A stretch of 64,000 nucleotides of DNA from Modicisalibacter ilicicola DSM 19980 (lineage in GTDB: Bacteria > Pseudomonadota > Gammaproteobacteria > Pseudomonadales > Halomonadaceae), in the NCBI RefSeq assembly GCF_900128925.1, contig NZ_FQUJ01000002.1, forward strand, positions 406,856 through 470,855, in the 5' to 3' direction. The stretch's first letter is position 1, and every line of letters starts with the position of its first letter. A program made the translations under genes and the position numbers. Positions 10,399-20,011 of the stretch are shown here, one piece after another. The notes below the pieces were generated by a model. The model searched no databases. It worked only from the letters and a program-made list of their open reading frames with translations, and was not told the DNA's origin.

Positions 10399-11498
10399 GG
10401 CGCCTGGCGCTGTCCCAGGCCGGCCATCATCGCGGTCTCCTGGGGCGCATGGACCCGATCGCCTACCGCCAGGCTGCGGCTGGCCTGCATGACCAGGGCA
10501 TAGCTGACCCGTTCGTAGGTGTGAAACACCATCAGCAGGCCGGCTTCCTCGCCGGGCAGGCGCAGTGTCTCCCCGGTCACCGGGTCGGTCACGATCTCGC
10601 CGAGCTGCTCGGCAGCCAGCACGTGCCCCGGCTCGACCCCATCGCGACGCCCCAGGTCCAGGGCCACGACATCCAGGCGGCCGATGAAACGCACCCCGCC
10701 GGGCACCGAGAGAATCTGCCCCTGGCTCGTCGCGGGCGCCATGCGGGGCTGGAACTGTGGTGTCACCGGCAACGACTCCAGGGGAAGCACCTTGTCGCCA
10801 GGGCGAATTTCCTGACGCGACGAGGTTACCTCGAGCAGGGTGATGCCCCCTTCCTGACGCAGGAAGCGCGCCTCGCCCAGGGTCTCCATTTCCAGCCCGA
10901 GGAACTCGCCGGTGTCCGGGTCGCTATAGCGCTGTCCGGGTCGATAGAGGCCGAGGCGCTGCCCCAGCGGCACTTCACCGCGCACATAGAGACGATCGCC
11001 GGCACCACTGATGATGCGTTGATCGTCGCCGGCCACGACATACGGCACCCCTGCGACCTCCCCGGGGGCGACGACGCGATTGCCGTCCAGGAAGTTGCGA
11101 ACGATGTCCCAGGGCAATGGAGGGATGGCCTCCCGGGGATCCAGGCGACGCACCCGGGGCGAGAGCCGGACGACGCTGTCCCGGTCGCGCTCGACCCCCA
11201 GATAGGGCTGCCCGTCACGGTAGTAGAGGTAAATGATGTCCCCGGGATAGATCAGGTGCGGGTTGGCGATCTGGGTATTGACCTCCCACAGTTCGGGCCA
11301 CTGCCAGGGGTTGTCGAGAAAATGCCCCGAAATGTCCCACAAGGTATCGCCCTTCACCACCTCGTAACGGTCGGGGGCATCGCTGCGAAGGTCGTTCTGA
11401 AAGGCCATGGCGGGAGTCAGCAGTGCCGTGCACAGCACGCCCATGGACCACCCGACCAGCCGCCGAGGCCACTTGGCACCATCCATCATCTTTTCCAT
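10395..11498 (-). CDS. LysM peptidoglycan-binding envelope protein
   Basis: Exported protein of 367 residues with a signal peptide (hydrophobic about 13-32, cleavage after AMA). One LysM domain follows at about 44-92 (YEVVKGDTLWDISGHFLDNPWQWPELW..., ending in NPHLIYPGDIIYL). The rest is a beta-rich region of unknown function. Homologues sit upstream of dprA in pseudomonads. It overlaps dprA by ATGA and is divergent from def across a 231-bp intergenic region. Probable role: cell-wall-associated binding protein. Confidence 0.93.
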   Translation of the reverse strand: MEKMMDGAKWPRRLVGWSMGVLCTALLTPAMAFQNDLRSDAPDRYEVVKGDTLWDISGHFLDNPWQWPELWEVNTQIANPHLIYPGDIIYLYYRDGQPYLGVERDRDSVVRLSPRVRRLDPREAIPPLPWDIVRNFLDGNRVVAPGEVAGVPYVVAGDDQRIISGAGDRLYVRGEVPLGQRLGLYRPGQRYSDPDTGEFLGLEMETLGEARFLRQEGGITLLEVTSSRQEIRPGDKVLPLESLPVTPQFQPRMAPATSQGQILSVPGGVRFIGRLDVVALDLGRRDGVEPGHVLAAEQLGEIVTDPVTGETLRLPGEEAGLLMVFHTYERVSYALVMQASRSLAVGDRVHAPQETAMMAGLGQRQAP

Positions 11499-11679
11499 AC
11501 CCTGCTACCTGCTGAAGTTCTCGAGAATGCAGAACTTTTGGTTTTTATCCAGTCCAATGGGGTGAAGCCACCATCGAACGCGAAGAGTACATAAGAGACA
11601 TATCGGCAAAGTTGCGCGATAGTTTGGTACTATTGCATCAATGCATGCCGCGACGTTTCAGCGACCCGTTGAACCGCCC

Positions 11680-11685
11680 TATAAT
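11680..11685 (+). promoter_or_regulatory. Candidate -10 box for def operon
   Basis: A consensus TATAAT lies about 44 bases upstream of the def ATG in the divergent lysM-def intergenic region. No convincing -35 hexamer at 16-18 bp is seen, so this is a tentative promoter element. Confidence 0.4.
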
Positions 11686-11729
11686 GAAGGCATGTTTCTG
11701 ATCCACCGGATAACGGTTATTCCAACGCC

Positions 11730-12242
11730 ATGGCCAAGTTAGAGATCCTCGAATTCCCCGACGAGCGCCTGCGTACCAAGGCCGCCCCGGTCGACACCGT
11801 CGACGGCGAGGTGCTGGCCCTGGTCGACGACATGCTCGAGACCATGTACGACGCCCGGGGCATCGGACTGGCGGCGACGCAAGTGGACGTGCACCGCCGG
11901 GTAATCGTCATCGATGTCAGCGAAGACCAGTCCCAGCCACTGGTGCTGATCAATCCCGAATACACCCCGCTCGGCGACGAGCGCGAGCCGATGCAGGAAG
12001 GTTGCCTATCGATTCCCGAGTACTATGCCGACGTGCCCCGCGCCCTGCGGGTTCGTCTCAAGGCGCTGGGGCGCGACGGCAAGCCCTACGAGCTGGAAGC
12101 CGACGGCCTGCTCGCGCACTGCATACAGCATGAGCAGGATCACCTCGAAGGCGTGCTGTTCGTCGATTACCTGTCGCCGCTCAAGCGCGACCGGATCATG
12201 AAGAAGATGCAGAAACGCCATCGCCAGATGCAGACTGCCTGA
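11730..12242 (+). CDS. def: Peptide deformylase
   Basis: Removes the N-formyl group from nascent proteins. The 170 residues contain all three family motifs: [16 protein letters not shown] (metal-binding Cys), and HEQDHLEG (two metal-binding His and the catalytic Glu). It is first in def-fmt-rsmB-trkA, the usual gammaproteobacterial order. A stem-loop follows the stop. Confidence 0.98.
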   Translation: MAKLEILEFPDERLRTKAAPVDTVDGEVLALVDDMLETMYDARGIGLAATQVDVHRRVIVIDVSEDQSQPLVLINPEYTPLGDEREPMQEGCLSIPEYYADVPRALRVRLKALGRDGKPYELEADGLLAHCIQHEQDHLEGVLFVDYLSPLKRDRIMKKMQKRHRQMQTA

Positions 12243-12269
12243 GCCTCGTGCCTCTCCTCTTTTAGCAGC

Positions 12270-12300
12270 AAAGGCCTGCCATGCAGGCCTTTGGCGTTTT
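12270..12300 (+). terminator. Rho-independent-like terminator after def
   Basis: A perfect 10-bp stem AAAGGCCTGC / GCAGGCCTTT with a CAT loop is followed by GGCGTTTTA. It lies between def and fmt, so it probably attenuates rather than fully separates the two genes. Confidence 0.7.
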
Positions 12301-12358
12301 AGTCCTTTCCCCGCTCCGTTATCATTGTTCCCATGCTTTCCCATCACGGATGATTCTG

Positions 12359-13348
12359 ATGACGTCTTCCCTGCGGGTGATATTCGCCGGTACGCCGGAC
12401 TTTGCTGCCGAAAGCCTCAAGGCCCTGCTGGCCAGTTCACACGAGATCGCCGCCGTCTATACCCAGCCCGACCGCCCCGCCGGCCGGGGGCGCAGACTGG
12501 CGCCCAGCCCGGTCAAGGCGCTCGCCCTCGAGCACGGGCTTTCGGTGCGCCAACCCGCCACGCTGAAAACGCCGGAGGTCCAGCGGGAGCTGGCCGCCTT
12601 CGATGCCGACGTGATGGTCGTGGCCGCCTATGGCCTGCTGTTGCCCCAGGCGGTGCTCGATACACCGCGGTTGGGGTGCCTCAACGTGCATGCCTCGCTG
12701 TTGCCGCGCTGGCGCGGGGCCGCTCCCATTCAGCGCGCCATCGAGGCCGGCGACCGCGAATCGGGCATCACCATCATGCAGATGGAAGCCGGGCTCGATA
12801 CCGGCGACATGCTGTTGATCCGCACCACCCCCATCGACGCCACCACCACCGGCGGCGACCTGCACGATCGCCTGGCGCACCTGGGGGGAGAAGCCATCGT
12901 GGCCGCCCTGGACGCCCTGACGACGAGCGGGCTCACGGCGATGCCACAACCCGCCGATGGCGTGACCTATGCTCGCAAGCTCTCCAAGGCGGAAGCGGAG
13001 ATCGATTTCACGCGCCCTGCGGCCGAGCTGGCCCGGCGCATTCGCGCCTTCAACCCCTGGCCGGTGGCCTGGACGCGCCTGGATGGGCATCCATTGCGGT
13101 TATGGCTTGCCGAGCCGGAATCCGATGAACAGCCTCCTCCGGGCCGGCCGCCCGGGACCCTGCTGGCGGGGGCAACTGATGCCCTGCGCGTCGCCTGCGG
13201 CCCCGAGGGGCGCCAGGTGCTGCGGATCACCCGCGCTCAGTTGCCCGGCGGCAAGCCCCTGGCGGCCCGCGAACTCCTCAATGCCAGAGCCGAGCGATTC
13301 GCTCTCGGCACGTTACTCGGCACCCCCAATCAGGAGACGATCGAATGA
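12359..13348 (+). CDS. fmt: Methionyl-tRNA formyltransferase
   Basis: Formylates initiator Met-tRNA using 10-formyl-tetrahydrofolate. The N-terminal formyltransferase domain shows VIFAGTPDFAAESL, YTQPDRPAGRGR, and the catalytic block LNVHASLLPRWRGAAPIQRAI...GITIMQMEAGLDTGDML. The C-terminal tRNA-binding domain contains RAFNPWPVAW. Length is about 329 residues. ATG 12359 is preferred; an in-frame ATG nine bases earlier is possible. The stop overlaps the rsmB start (ATGA). Confidence 0.97.
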   Translation: MTSSLRVIFAGTPDFAAESLKALLASSHEIAAVYTQPDRPAGRGRRLAPSPVKALALEHGLSVRQPATLKTPEVQRELAAFDADVMVVAAYGLLLPQAVLDTPRLGCLNVHASLLPRWRGAAPIQRAIEAGDRESGITIMQMEAGLDTGDMLLIRTTPIDATTTGGDLHDRLAHLGGEAIVAALDALTTSGLTAMPQPADGVTYARKLSKAEAEIDFTRPAAELARRIRAFNPWPVAWTRLDGHPLRLWLAEPESDEQPPPGRPPGTLLAGATDALRVACGPEGRQVLRITRAQLPGGKPLAARELLNARAERFALGTLLGTPNQETIE

Positions 13349-14661
13349 ATGACGCGCCCAGTGGACAGGGAGTCCGCGTTGTCGCCGCCCGCGCCCTGGT
13401 TCCGGTCCTCACCGGCAAGGGATCGCTGTCCAGCCTCGACGACGGCGAGGTGCCCCCGCGGGACCGCGCCTTCCTGCGGGCCCTCTGTTACGGCGTCTGC
13501 CGAACCCTGCCCCGGCTCGAGGCGCTCGCCGGAGAGCTCTTGCGCAGCCCCTTCAAGGCACGGGACGTCGATGTCCAGGCGCTGCTGCTGCTGGGCATCT
13601 ATCAATTGCTCTACCTGCGCGTTCCCCCGCACGCGGCGGTGGGCGAGACCGCCGGCGCGGCGAGATTGCTGAACAAGGAGTGGGCAACCCGGGTGCTCAA
13701 CGGCTGCCTGAGGCGTCTGCAGCGCGAATCGGAGGAGCTGCAGGCCCGCGTCGATCTCGATCCCAGCGTCGCCCTGCTGCACCCCGGCTGGCTGCTCAGG
13801 TCGCTGCGCCAGGCCTGGCCCGAGGAATGGCAGGCCATCGCCGAAGCCAACAATCAACCCGGTCCGATGACCCTGCGCGTCAACCGTCGTCTCGTTGATC
13901 GCGAGGATTATCTGGCGCGGCTGGAGGCCATCGGCAAGCAGGCCACGCCCTGTGCCCATGCGCCCTGGGGCGTGACCCTTGCCGAGCCCTGCGACATCAA
14001 CGAGCTGCCGGGCTTTGCCGAGGGTGTGGTGAGCGTCCAGGACGAGGCCGCGCAGCTCGCCAGCGACCTCCTGGCCCCCGCCCTGCTCGACCGCCCCGAT
14101 GCCAAGGTGCTCGATGCCTGCTGCGCGCCGGGCGGCAAGACCGCCCATCTTCTCGAGTCCTTCGACATCAACCTCACCGCCATGGACAACGACGCGGTGC
14201 GTCTGGCGCGGGTCGATGCGACCCTCAGGCGATTGAACCTCAAGGCGCGACTCAGGCACGCCGATGCCAGCACCCTCGACTGGTGGGACGGCGCCCCCTT
14301 CGACGCCATCCTTCTCGACGCGCCCTGTTCCGGCAGCGGCGTCATTCGTCGCCATCCGGACATCAAGCGCCTGCGGCGCCTCAGCGACGTGCGCGATCTG
14401 GCGACTCTCCAGGGACGGCTGCTGGACACCCTGTGGCAGACCCTGACCCCGGGGGGCACCCTCGTCTACGCGACCTGCTCGGTGATGCCGGAAGAGAACA
14501 CCGACGCGCTCGAGGCCTTCCTGGCTCGCACCGCCGACGCCACGGTGACGACCCCGGGCGACGCAGCCTGGGGACGACCGGCCGGCGCCGGCCGCCAGCT
14601 CCTGCCGACGCCCGGAGGGCACGACGGCTTCTTTTATGCGCGTCTTGGCAAGGCTTCGTGA
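13345..14661 (+). CDS. rsmB: 16S rRNA (cytosine-967-C5)-methyltransferase RsmB
   Basis: S-adenosylmethionine-dependent methyltransferase of 438 residues. The N-terminal NusB-like RNA-binding domain (about 8-140) is followed by a Rossmann methyltransferase domain with the SAM loop LDACCAPGGKTAHLLE, motif IV LDAPCSGSG (catalytic cysteine) and the TCSVMPEEN motif holding the second conserved Cys. It is translationally coupled to fmt by a 4-bp overlap. Confidence 0.97.
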   Translation: MNDAPSGQGVRVVAARALVPVLTGKGSLSSLDDGEVPPRDRAFLRALCYGVCRTLPRLEALAGELLRSPFKARDVDVQALLLLGIYQLLYLRVPPHAAVGETAGAARLLNKEWATRVLNGCLRRLQRESEELQARVDLDPSVALLHPGWLLRSLRQAWPEEWQAIAEANNQPGPMTLRVNRRLVDREDYLARLEAIGKQATPCAHAPWGVTLAEPCDINELPGFAEGVVSVQDEAAQLASDLLAPALLDRPDAKVLDACCAPGGKTAHLLESFDINLTAMDNDAVRLARVDATLRRLNLKARLRHADASTLDWWDGAPFDAILLDAPCSGSGVIRRHPDIKRLRRLSDVRDLATLQGRLLDTLWQTLTPGGTLVYATCSVMPEENTDALEAFLARTADATVTTPGDAAWGRPAGAGRQLLPTPGGHDGFFYARLGKAS

Positions 14662-14757
14662 GCGAGAACGCCTGATCGCTCGCCGGGTACTGGCGCGAGC
14701 GCCCCGGCACGATCTAGGCTGTATGCACCATTTGTCGTACCGCTAAAGGAGACGTTC

Positions 14758-14964
14758 ATGTCCAGCCATGTCTACAAGCAACTCGAACTGACCGGTTCCT
14801 CGGCCACCGGGATCGAGGATGCCGTCGAGCAGGCCCTCGCCAAGGCCAACGAGACCCTGCACGATATGCGCTGGTTCGAGGTCACCGAGACGCGCGGTCA
14901 TATCGAGCATGGGCGCATCGCCCACTGGCAGGTCACCATCAAGGTCGGTCTTTCTCTGGACTGA
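14758..14964 (+). CDS. Dodecin flavoprotein
   Basis: A 68-residue protein of the dodecin family, which forms hollow dodecamers that store or buffer flavin. The pattern [22 protein letters not shown], then the flavin-stacking Trp in MRWFEV and [18 protein letters not shown], is typical of bacterial dodecins. A strong AAAGGAG ribosome binding site lies upstream. It is a single-gene insertion between rsmB and trkA. Confidence 0.95.
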   Translation: MSSHVYKQLELTGSSATGIEDAVEQALAKANETLHDMRWFEVTETRGHIEHGRIAHWQVTIKVGLSLD

Positions 14965-15070
14965 CGGCGTCGATCGGGCCCGAGCCTTCCAGGGCCGGGC
15001 CTGTCCCTCACCCTCCGCACTGGTTTATGCTAGCTCTCCACGACGAACCACCCCTGCGGATCCTCCATCG

Positions 15071-16444
15071 ATGAAAATCATCATCCTGGGTGCAGGCCAG
15101 GTCGGCGGCACGCTGGCTGAGCACCTGGCCCATGAAGAGAATGACATCACCGTGGTCGACACCGATGCGGAGCGTCTGCGCGAGTTGCACAATCGCCTGG
15201 ACATTCGCACCGTGACCGGTCCCGCCTCCTACCCGCTGGTGCTGCGCCAGGCCGGTGGCGAGGACGCCGACATGCTGATCGCGGTGACCAACTCCGATGA
15301 AGTCAACATGATCGCCTGCCAGGTGGCGCATACGCTGTTTCGCACGCCCACCAAGATCGCCCGGGTGCGGGCTGCCGCCTATCTGACCCGCAAGGGACTG
15401 TTTTCCAACGAAGCCGTGCCGGTGGATGTACTCATCAGCCCGGAGCAGGTGGTCACCGACCATATCCGTCGTCTGATCGTCTACCCCGGGGCACTGCAGG
15501 TCCTCGAGTTCGCCAGCGGCCAGGCCCAGCTGGTGGCGGTCAAGGCCTACTACGGCGGCCCGCTGGTGGGCCAGGAGCTGGGCTTCCTGCGTCGTCACAT
15601 GCCCAACGTCGACACTCGGGTCGCTGCCATCTATCGCCGCAACCGGCCGATCATCCCCCGGGGCGACACCGTCATCGAGGCCGACGACGAGGTGTTCTTC
15701 ATCGCCGCACGGCGGGACATCCGGGCAGTGATGAGCGAACTGCGCAAGGTCGAGCGCGACTTCCGCCGCATCCTCATCGCCGGGGGCGGCAACATCGGCC
15801 AGCGACTGGCCGAACAGCTCGAGCACAGCCACCAGATCAAGATCATCGAACGCGACCTGGAACGCTGCAGTGCCCTCTCGGAACGCCTCGACCGCACCGT
15901 GGTGCTGCATGGCAGCGCCACCAGCAAGCGCCTGCTGATCGAGGAGAACATCGAGGACTGCGACATCTTCTGTGCCCTGACCAACGACGACGAGGTCAAT
16001 ATCATGTCGTCGATGCTGGCCAAGCGGCTGGGCGCCAAGAAGGTGCTGACCCTGATCAACAACGCCGCCTACGTGGATCTGGTCCAGGGTGGCGAGATCG
16101 ATATCGCCATCTCGCCCCAGCAGTCGACCATCGGCGGGCTCCTGACCCATGTGCGGCGTGGCGACATCGTCAACGTCCACTCATTGCGTCGCGGGGCTGC
16201 CGAGGCCATCGAGGCCATCGCTCACGGCGACTCGCGCTCCTCCAAGGTCATCGGTCGGACCATCGACGAGATCGATCTGCCGGCAGGCACGACCATCGGC
16301 GCGGTGGTGCGCGGCAAGGAAGTGCTGATCGCCCACGACGACGTGGTGATCGAATCCGGCGATCACGTGATCCTGTTCGTGATCGACAAGCGCCGCATTC
16401 GCGACGTGGAGCGGTTGTTCCAGGTCGGCCTGACCTTCTTCTAA
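15071..16444 (+). CDS. trkA: Trk potassium uptake regulatory subunit TrkA
   Basis: Cytosolic NAD(H)-binding gating subunit of Trk K+ uptake. 457 residues with two RCK units, each an N domain followed by a C domain. The nucleotide loops are [16 protein letters not shown] (about 3-20) and [17 protein letters not shown] (about 235-250). ATG 15071 gives the canonical N-terminus MKIIILGAG. It is followed after 49 bp by the membrane subunit gene, so trkA and trkH form an operon. K+ uptake is a first response to osmotic upshift in halophiles. Confidence 0.97.
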   Translation: MKIIILGAGQVGGTLAEHLAHEENDITVVDTDAERLRELHNRLDIRTVTGPASYPLVLRQAGGEDADMLIAVTNSDEVNMIACQVAHTLFRTPTKIARVRAAAYLTRKGLFSNEAVPVDVLISPEQVVTDHIRRLIVYPGALQVLEFASGQAQLVAVKAYYGGPLVGQELGFLRRHMPNVDTRVAAIYRRNRPIIPRGDTVIEADDEVFFIAARRDIRAVMSELRKVERDFRRILIAGGGNIGQRLAEQLEHSHQIKIIERDLERCSALSERLDRTVVLHGSATSKRLLIEENIEDCDIFCALTNDDEVNIMSSMLAKRLGAKKVLTLINNAAYVDLVQGGEIDIAISPQQSTIGGLLTHVRRGDIVNVHSLRRGAAEAIEAIAHGDSRSSKVIGRTIDEIDLPAGTTIGAVVRGKEVLIAHDDVVIESGDHVILFVIDKRRIRDVERLFQVGLTFF

Positions 16445-16493
16445 GAACGCCAAAATGAAAATCGATGCCTCATAACGCAAGGAACGCCAAACC

Positions 16494-17942
16494 ATGAGCC
16501 TGCGCGTCACGCTGCGCATCCTTGGGCTGCTGCTGATGCTCTTCAGCCTGACCCTGGCTCCGCCAATCCTGATCTCCCTGCTGTTCGACGATGCGGTGTG
16601 GGACGCCTTCGTCATCGCCATGGCGATCACCTTCGTCACCGGCGCCGTGATCTACCTGCCCAACCATCGTGCGCGCAAGGAACTGCGTACTCGAGACGGC
16701 TTCCTGATCACGGTCCTGTTCTGGAGCGTGCTGGGGCTGTTCGGCTCGCTGCCGCTGATGCTGGCCAGCGACCCGGCGCTCTCCTGGACCGACGCGGTGT
16801 TCGAGTCCTTCTCGGGCCTGACCACCACCGGCGCCACGGTGATCACCGGCATCGACCTGTTGCCCGACTCGATCCGCTATTATCGCCAGCAGCTGCAGTG
16901 GCTCGGCGGCATGGGGATCGTGGTGCTGGCGGTGGCCATCCTGCCGACCCTCGGCATCGGCGGCATGCAGCTCTACCGCACCGAGATCCCCGGCCCCCTC
17001 AAGGATTCCAAGCTGACGCCACGCATCACCGAGACCGCCAAGGCCTTGTGGTACATCTACGCGGCACTCACCTTGACCTGCTTCGCGGCTTACTGGCTGG
17101 CCGGCATGAACTGGTTCGACGCCCTCGGCCACAGCTTCTCGACGGTGGCCATCGGCGGTTTTTCCACCTACGACGCCAGTATCGGCTACTTCGACAGCGC
17201 CGCCATCGAGATGATCTGCGTCGTCTTCATGATCCTATCCTCGCTGAGCTTCGGCCTGCATTTCGCGGCCTGGCGCGAGAAACGCCTGGGCCAGTACCTG
17301 CGCGATCCCGAATTCCGTTTCTTCATCCTGTTCCTGACCCTGCTCAGCCTTGTCACCATCGTGACCCTGCTGGTCAGCCGCACCTACTACGACCTGACCG
17401 GCGTGCGCCACGGCCTGTTCGAGGCCGTCTCCATCGCCAGCACCTCGGGCTTTGGCGTCGCCGACTTCTCGATCTGGCCCGGCGCCCTGCCCTTCATGCT
17501 GTTCGTCGCCGCCTTCGTGGGCGCCTGCTCGGGCTCCGCCGGAGGTGGCATGAAGGTGATTCGCATCCTGCTGATCCTGAAGCAGGGCATGCGCGAGGTG
17601 CTGCGCCTGATTCACCCCAACGCCGTCATCTCGATCAAGGTCGGCAGGATGAGCGTTCCGGACAGTGTGTCCCAGGCGGTCTGGGGCTTCTTCTCGGTCT
17701 ACGTGATGCTCTTCTTCCTCATGCTGGTCGGCATGCTGGCCACCGGGCTCGATCAGGTCACCGCCTGGTCCGCGGTGGGGTCCGCGCTCAACAACCTGGG
17801 GCCGGGACTCGGCGAGGTCTCCAATCACTACGGCAACATCCCTCCCGCGGCCAAGTGGATACTGGTGCTCGCCATGGTACTGGGGCGCCTGGAAATCTTT
17901 ACCGTGCTGGTGCTATTCACCCCGGCCTTCTGGCGGCGCTGA
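16494..17942 (+). CDS. trkH: Trk potassium uptake channel subunit TrkH
   Basis: Inner-membrane K+ channel subunit of 482 residues with many hydrophobic helices. Selectivity-filter-type turns are visible, for example SGLTTTGATV and ASTSGFGV, together with GGMGIVVLAVAILP and the conserved AIGGFSTYDAS block. AAGGAA precedes the ATG. The trkA-trkH order matches Halomonas elongata. The last 26 bp overlap the convergent DUF2784 gene. Confidence 0.95.
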   Translation: MSLRVTLRILGLLLMLFSLTLAPPILISLLFDDAVWDAFVIAMAITFVTGAVIYLPNHRARKELRTRDGFLITVLFWSVLGLFGSLPLMLASDPALSWTDAVFESFSGLTTTGATVITGIDLLPDSIRYYRQQLQWLGGMGIVVLAVAILPTLGIGGMQLYRTEIPGPLKDSKLTPRITETAKALWYIYAALTLTCFAAYWLAGMNWFDALGHSFSTVAIGGFSTYDASIGYFDSAAIEMICVVFMILSSLSFGLHFAAWREKRLGQYLRDPEFRFFILFLTLLSLVTIVTLLVSRTYYDLTGVRHGLFEAVSIASTSGFGVADFSIWPGALPFMLFVAAFVGACSGSAGGGMKVIRILLILKQGMREVLRLIHPNAVISIKVGRMSVPDSVSQAVWGFFSVYVMLFFLMLVGMLATGLDQVTAWSAVGSALNNLGPGLGEVSNHYGNIPPAAKWILVLAMVLGRLEIFTVLVLFTPAFWRR

Positions 17943-18333
17943 CCCGTCGCCGCCATCGCCTCAGCAGAGACACGTAGACCGGCAGGTTGATGGCGAGCAC
18001 GCCGAGACCCAGCCAACGCTGGATCGCCGGGGTCAGTCCGGACGGGTAGATCAGCGCGATCAGATAATGTTCGATGAACCCTCCGGCGTAGCCCGACTCC
18101 CCGGCGGCACGCAAGAGGGCGTTCTCCAGCGGCGTCAGGGGGCATATCCAGCCGTTGAACTCCAGCGCCGCGGCCCAGATCGCCGCCGGAAGATGCAGCC
18201 ATGCCAGTCGCGGCCAGCGCAGCGCGGCAAGGCCTCCCAGGACGACGAACAGGATGAACCCCAGGTGAAGCATCAAGACCGCATCGGCGGCCCATCGATA
18301 ACCCATCGGCATCTCCGCATCGGTGGCATCCAC
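17917..18333 (-). CDS. DUF2784 membrane protein
   Basis: Integral membrane protein of up to 138 residues with about four hydrophobic helices. The family signature is visible as HLGFILFVVLGGLAA, the W-rich WPRLAWLHLPAAIWAAALEFNGWICPLTPLE and a C-terminal basic tail. Function of DUF2784 is unknown. Its 3' end overlaps the convergent trkH gene by 26 bp. An internal start at MPMGYRW is possible. Confidence 0.88.
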   Translation of the reverse strand: MDATDAEMPMGYRWAADAVLMLHLGFILFVVLGGLAALRWPRLAWLHLPAAIWAAALEFNGWICPLTPLENALLRAAGESGYAGGFIEHYLIALIYPSGLTPAIQRWLGLGVLAINLPVYVSLLRRWRRRVSAARRPG

Positions 18334-18419
18334 GATGGCAGGAAGGCGACCCCGTGCTTGGACGGCCTTCTCTGCTTCATGGATAATCGACGGTCTGGTT
18401 CCGTTGCAAGCGAGCGTCC

Positions 18420-19643
18420 ATGACCGAAATACAGGATATCACCACCGAGGACGCCGTCAGCGGTCCTCGTCGCCTGATCGAGAGCGGTGACACCCGCTAC
18501 ACCCTGCTGGGGACTGCTCACGTCTCCCGGGCCAGTGCCGAGGAAGTGCGCACGCTGATCCGCTCCGGCGAGTTCGATGCCGTGGCGATCGAGCTGTGCG
18601 AATCGCGTTACCAGAGCCTGACCAACCCCAACGCCCTGGCCGACCAGGATCTGTTCCAGATCTTCCGCCAGGGCAAGGCCGGCATGGTGGCCGCCAGCCT
18701 CGCCCTGGGCGCCTTCCAGCAACGGGTCGCCGAGCAGTCGGGCATCGAGCCCGGCGCCGAGATGCGAGCGGCCGTGAATGAGAGCCGCGAGGCCAGTCTG
18801 CCTCTGCTGCTGATCGACCGCGAGGTGGGCGTCACCCTCAAGCGTGTCTATGCCAACGTGCCCTGGTGGCAACGCATGGGCCTGATCACCGGGCTGTTCG
18901 GCAGCCTGCTGTCACGCCAGCAGGTCTCCAGCGAAGAGATCGAACGCCTCAAGCAGGGAGACGTGCTGGAGTCCACCTTCAGCGAGTTCGCCGAGCAGTC
19001 CGAGGCACTCTATACGCCCTTGATCGCCGAGCGGGATCGCTACATGGCACTGCGTCTGGCGGAAGAGAGCCCTCAAGGTCGCTACCGCCATGTACTGGTC
19101 GTCATCGGCGCCGGTCACCTCAAGGGCCTGGCCGGCCATCTCGAGCAGCCGCTGCCACAGGCTCCCGCCGCGGAACGCCAAGGGCTGGAGGCGACTCCGC
19201 CGCGTCCTCGCTGGTGGAAGGCCATCCCCTGGTTGATCACCGCTCTGGTGCTGGCAGGCTTTGCCATCGGCTTCTCCCGGGACACCCAGCTCGGCTGGGA
19301 GCTGATCGGTGAGTGGTTTCTGATCAACGGCGTGCTCTCGGGTCTTGGCGCCGCCATCGCCCTGGCCCACCCGCTCACCGTGGCGGCCACCTTCTTCGCC
19401 GCTCCATTGACCTCGCTCAACCCGACCATCGGCGCCGGTTTCGTGGCCGCCGGGGTCGAACTGGCGCTGCGTCGTCCCAAGGTGCGCGACTTCTCTCGAC
19501 TGCGCCACGACGTGGCAACCCTCAAGGGGTGGTGGCGCAACCGCGTCTCCCGTACCCTGCTTGTCTTCCTGCTTGCCACCCTCGGTTCCGCCGCCGGCAC
19601 CTGGATCGCCGGGCTGAGGATCGCCGGCAAGCTGTTCGGTTGA
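18420..19643 (+). CDS. TraB/PrgY-family membrane protein
   Basis: 407 residues. The N-terminal TraB domain (about 20-230) includes the signatures LLGTAHVSRASAEEV, VAIELCESRY, and VIGAGHLKGL. The C-terminus (about 260-400) has several hydrophobic segments ending in a transmembrane hairpin. TraB-domain proteins are related to pheromone-shutdown proteins and to Tiki-like metal-dependent proteases (GTAH, E and GAGH motifs), but the bacterial role is not settled. A hairpin lies just downstream. Confidence 0.9.
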   Translation: MTEIQDITTEDAVSGPRRLIESGDTRYTLLGTAHVSRASAEEVRTLIRSGEFDAVAIELCESRYQSLTNPNALADQDLFQIFRQGKAGMVAASLALGAFQQRVAEQSGIEPGAEMRAAVNESREASLPLLLIDREVGVTLKRVYANVPWWQRMGLITGLFGSLLSRQQVSSEEIERLKQGDVLESTFSEFAEQSEALYTPLIAERDRYMALRLAEESPQGRYRHVLVVIGAGHLKGLAGHLEQPLPQAPAAERQGLEATPPRPRWWKAIPWLITALVLAGFAIGFSRDTQLGWELIGEWFLINGVLSGLGAAIALAHPLTVAATFFAAPLTSLNPTIGAGFVAAGVELALRRPKVRDFSRLRHDVATLKGWWRNRVSRTLLVFLLATLGSAAGTWIAGLRIAGKLFG

Positions 19644-19668
19644 ACCATCGGCCACCCTGACTGTCTCC

Positions 19669-19695
19669 AAGGCGGCACCCAACGGGTTCCGCCTT
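19669..19695 (+). terminator. Stem-loop between traB-like gene and arfA
   Basis: A 7-bp stem AAGGCGG / CCGCCTT is extended by an inner ACCC / GGGT stem around an AAC loop. CGACTTCTCT follows rather than a pure T-run. It probably ends the traB-family transcript or structures the arfA leader. Confidence 0.5.
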
Positions 19696-19720
19696 CGACT
19701 TCTCTATCAGGAGAGATTCA

Positions 19721-19858
19721 ATGAAGAAACCCCGAATTCGCGACAACGCCCTGAAGGCGGCATTGCGCACTCCCATGTTCCGCATGCAGCAGCAAAAGCC
19801 GAAGAAGGGCAAGGGAAGCTACTCCCGCAAGGGGCGGCGCCATCGCCAAGCGGCCTGA
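19721..19858 (+). CDS. arfA: Alternative ribosome-rescue factor ArfA
   Basis: A 45-residue basic protein. Residues about 5-42 align by eye with Escherichia coli ArfA: IRDNALKAALRTPMF resembles IKDNAIEALLHDPLF, and KKGKGSYSRKGRR matches KKGKGSYMRKGKH. ArfA recruits RF2 to ribosomes stalled on non-stop mRNA as backup to tmRNA. CAGGAGAG precedes the ATG. The frame stops soon after the KGKGSY core, so the hydrophobic tail of E. coli ArfA is absent. A short hairpin GGCCT-GAGC-AGGCC covers the stop codon (19852-19865). Confidence 0.9.
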   Translation: MKKPRIRDNALKAALRTPMFRMQQQKPKKGKGSYSRKGRRHRQAA

Positions 19859-20011
19859 GCAGGCCATTTCGCGATAGCGCTGCGCCCTCGAACGAGCGAT
19901 GCATCACTCGAAGGATGCCCACCCCCGCCTTTCCGCCCCCATACCGTTTTGCCTCCTTCCAGGCATCTGGCCTAACCTGTATCGTCACCAACACGATGCA
20001 AGGAGGCTGAC

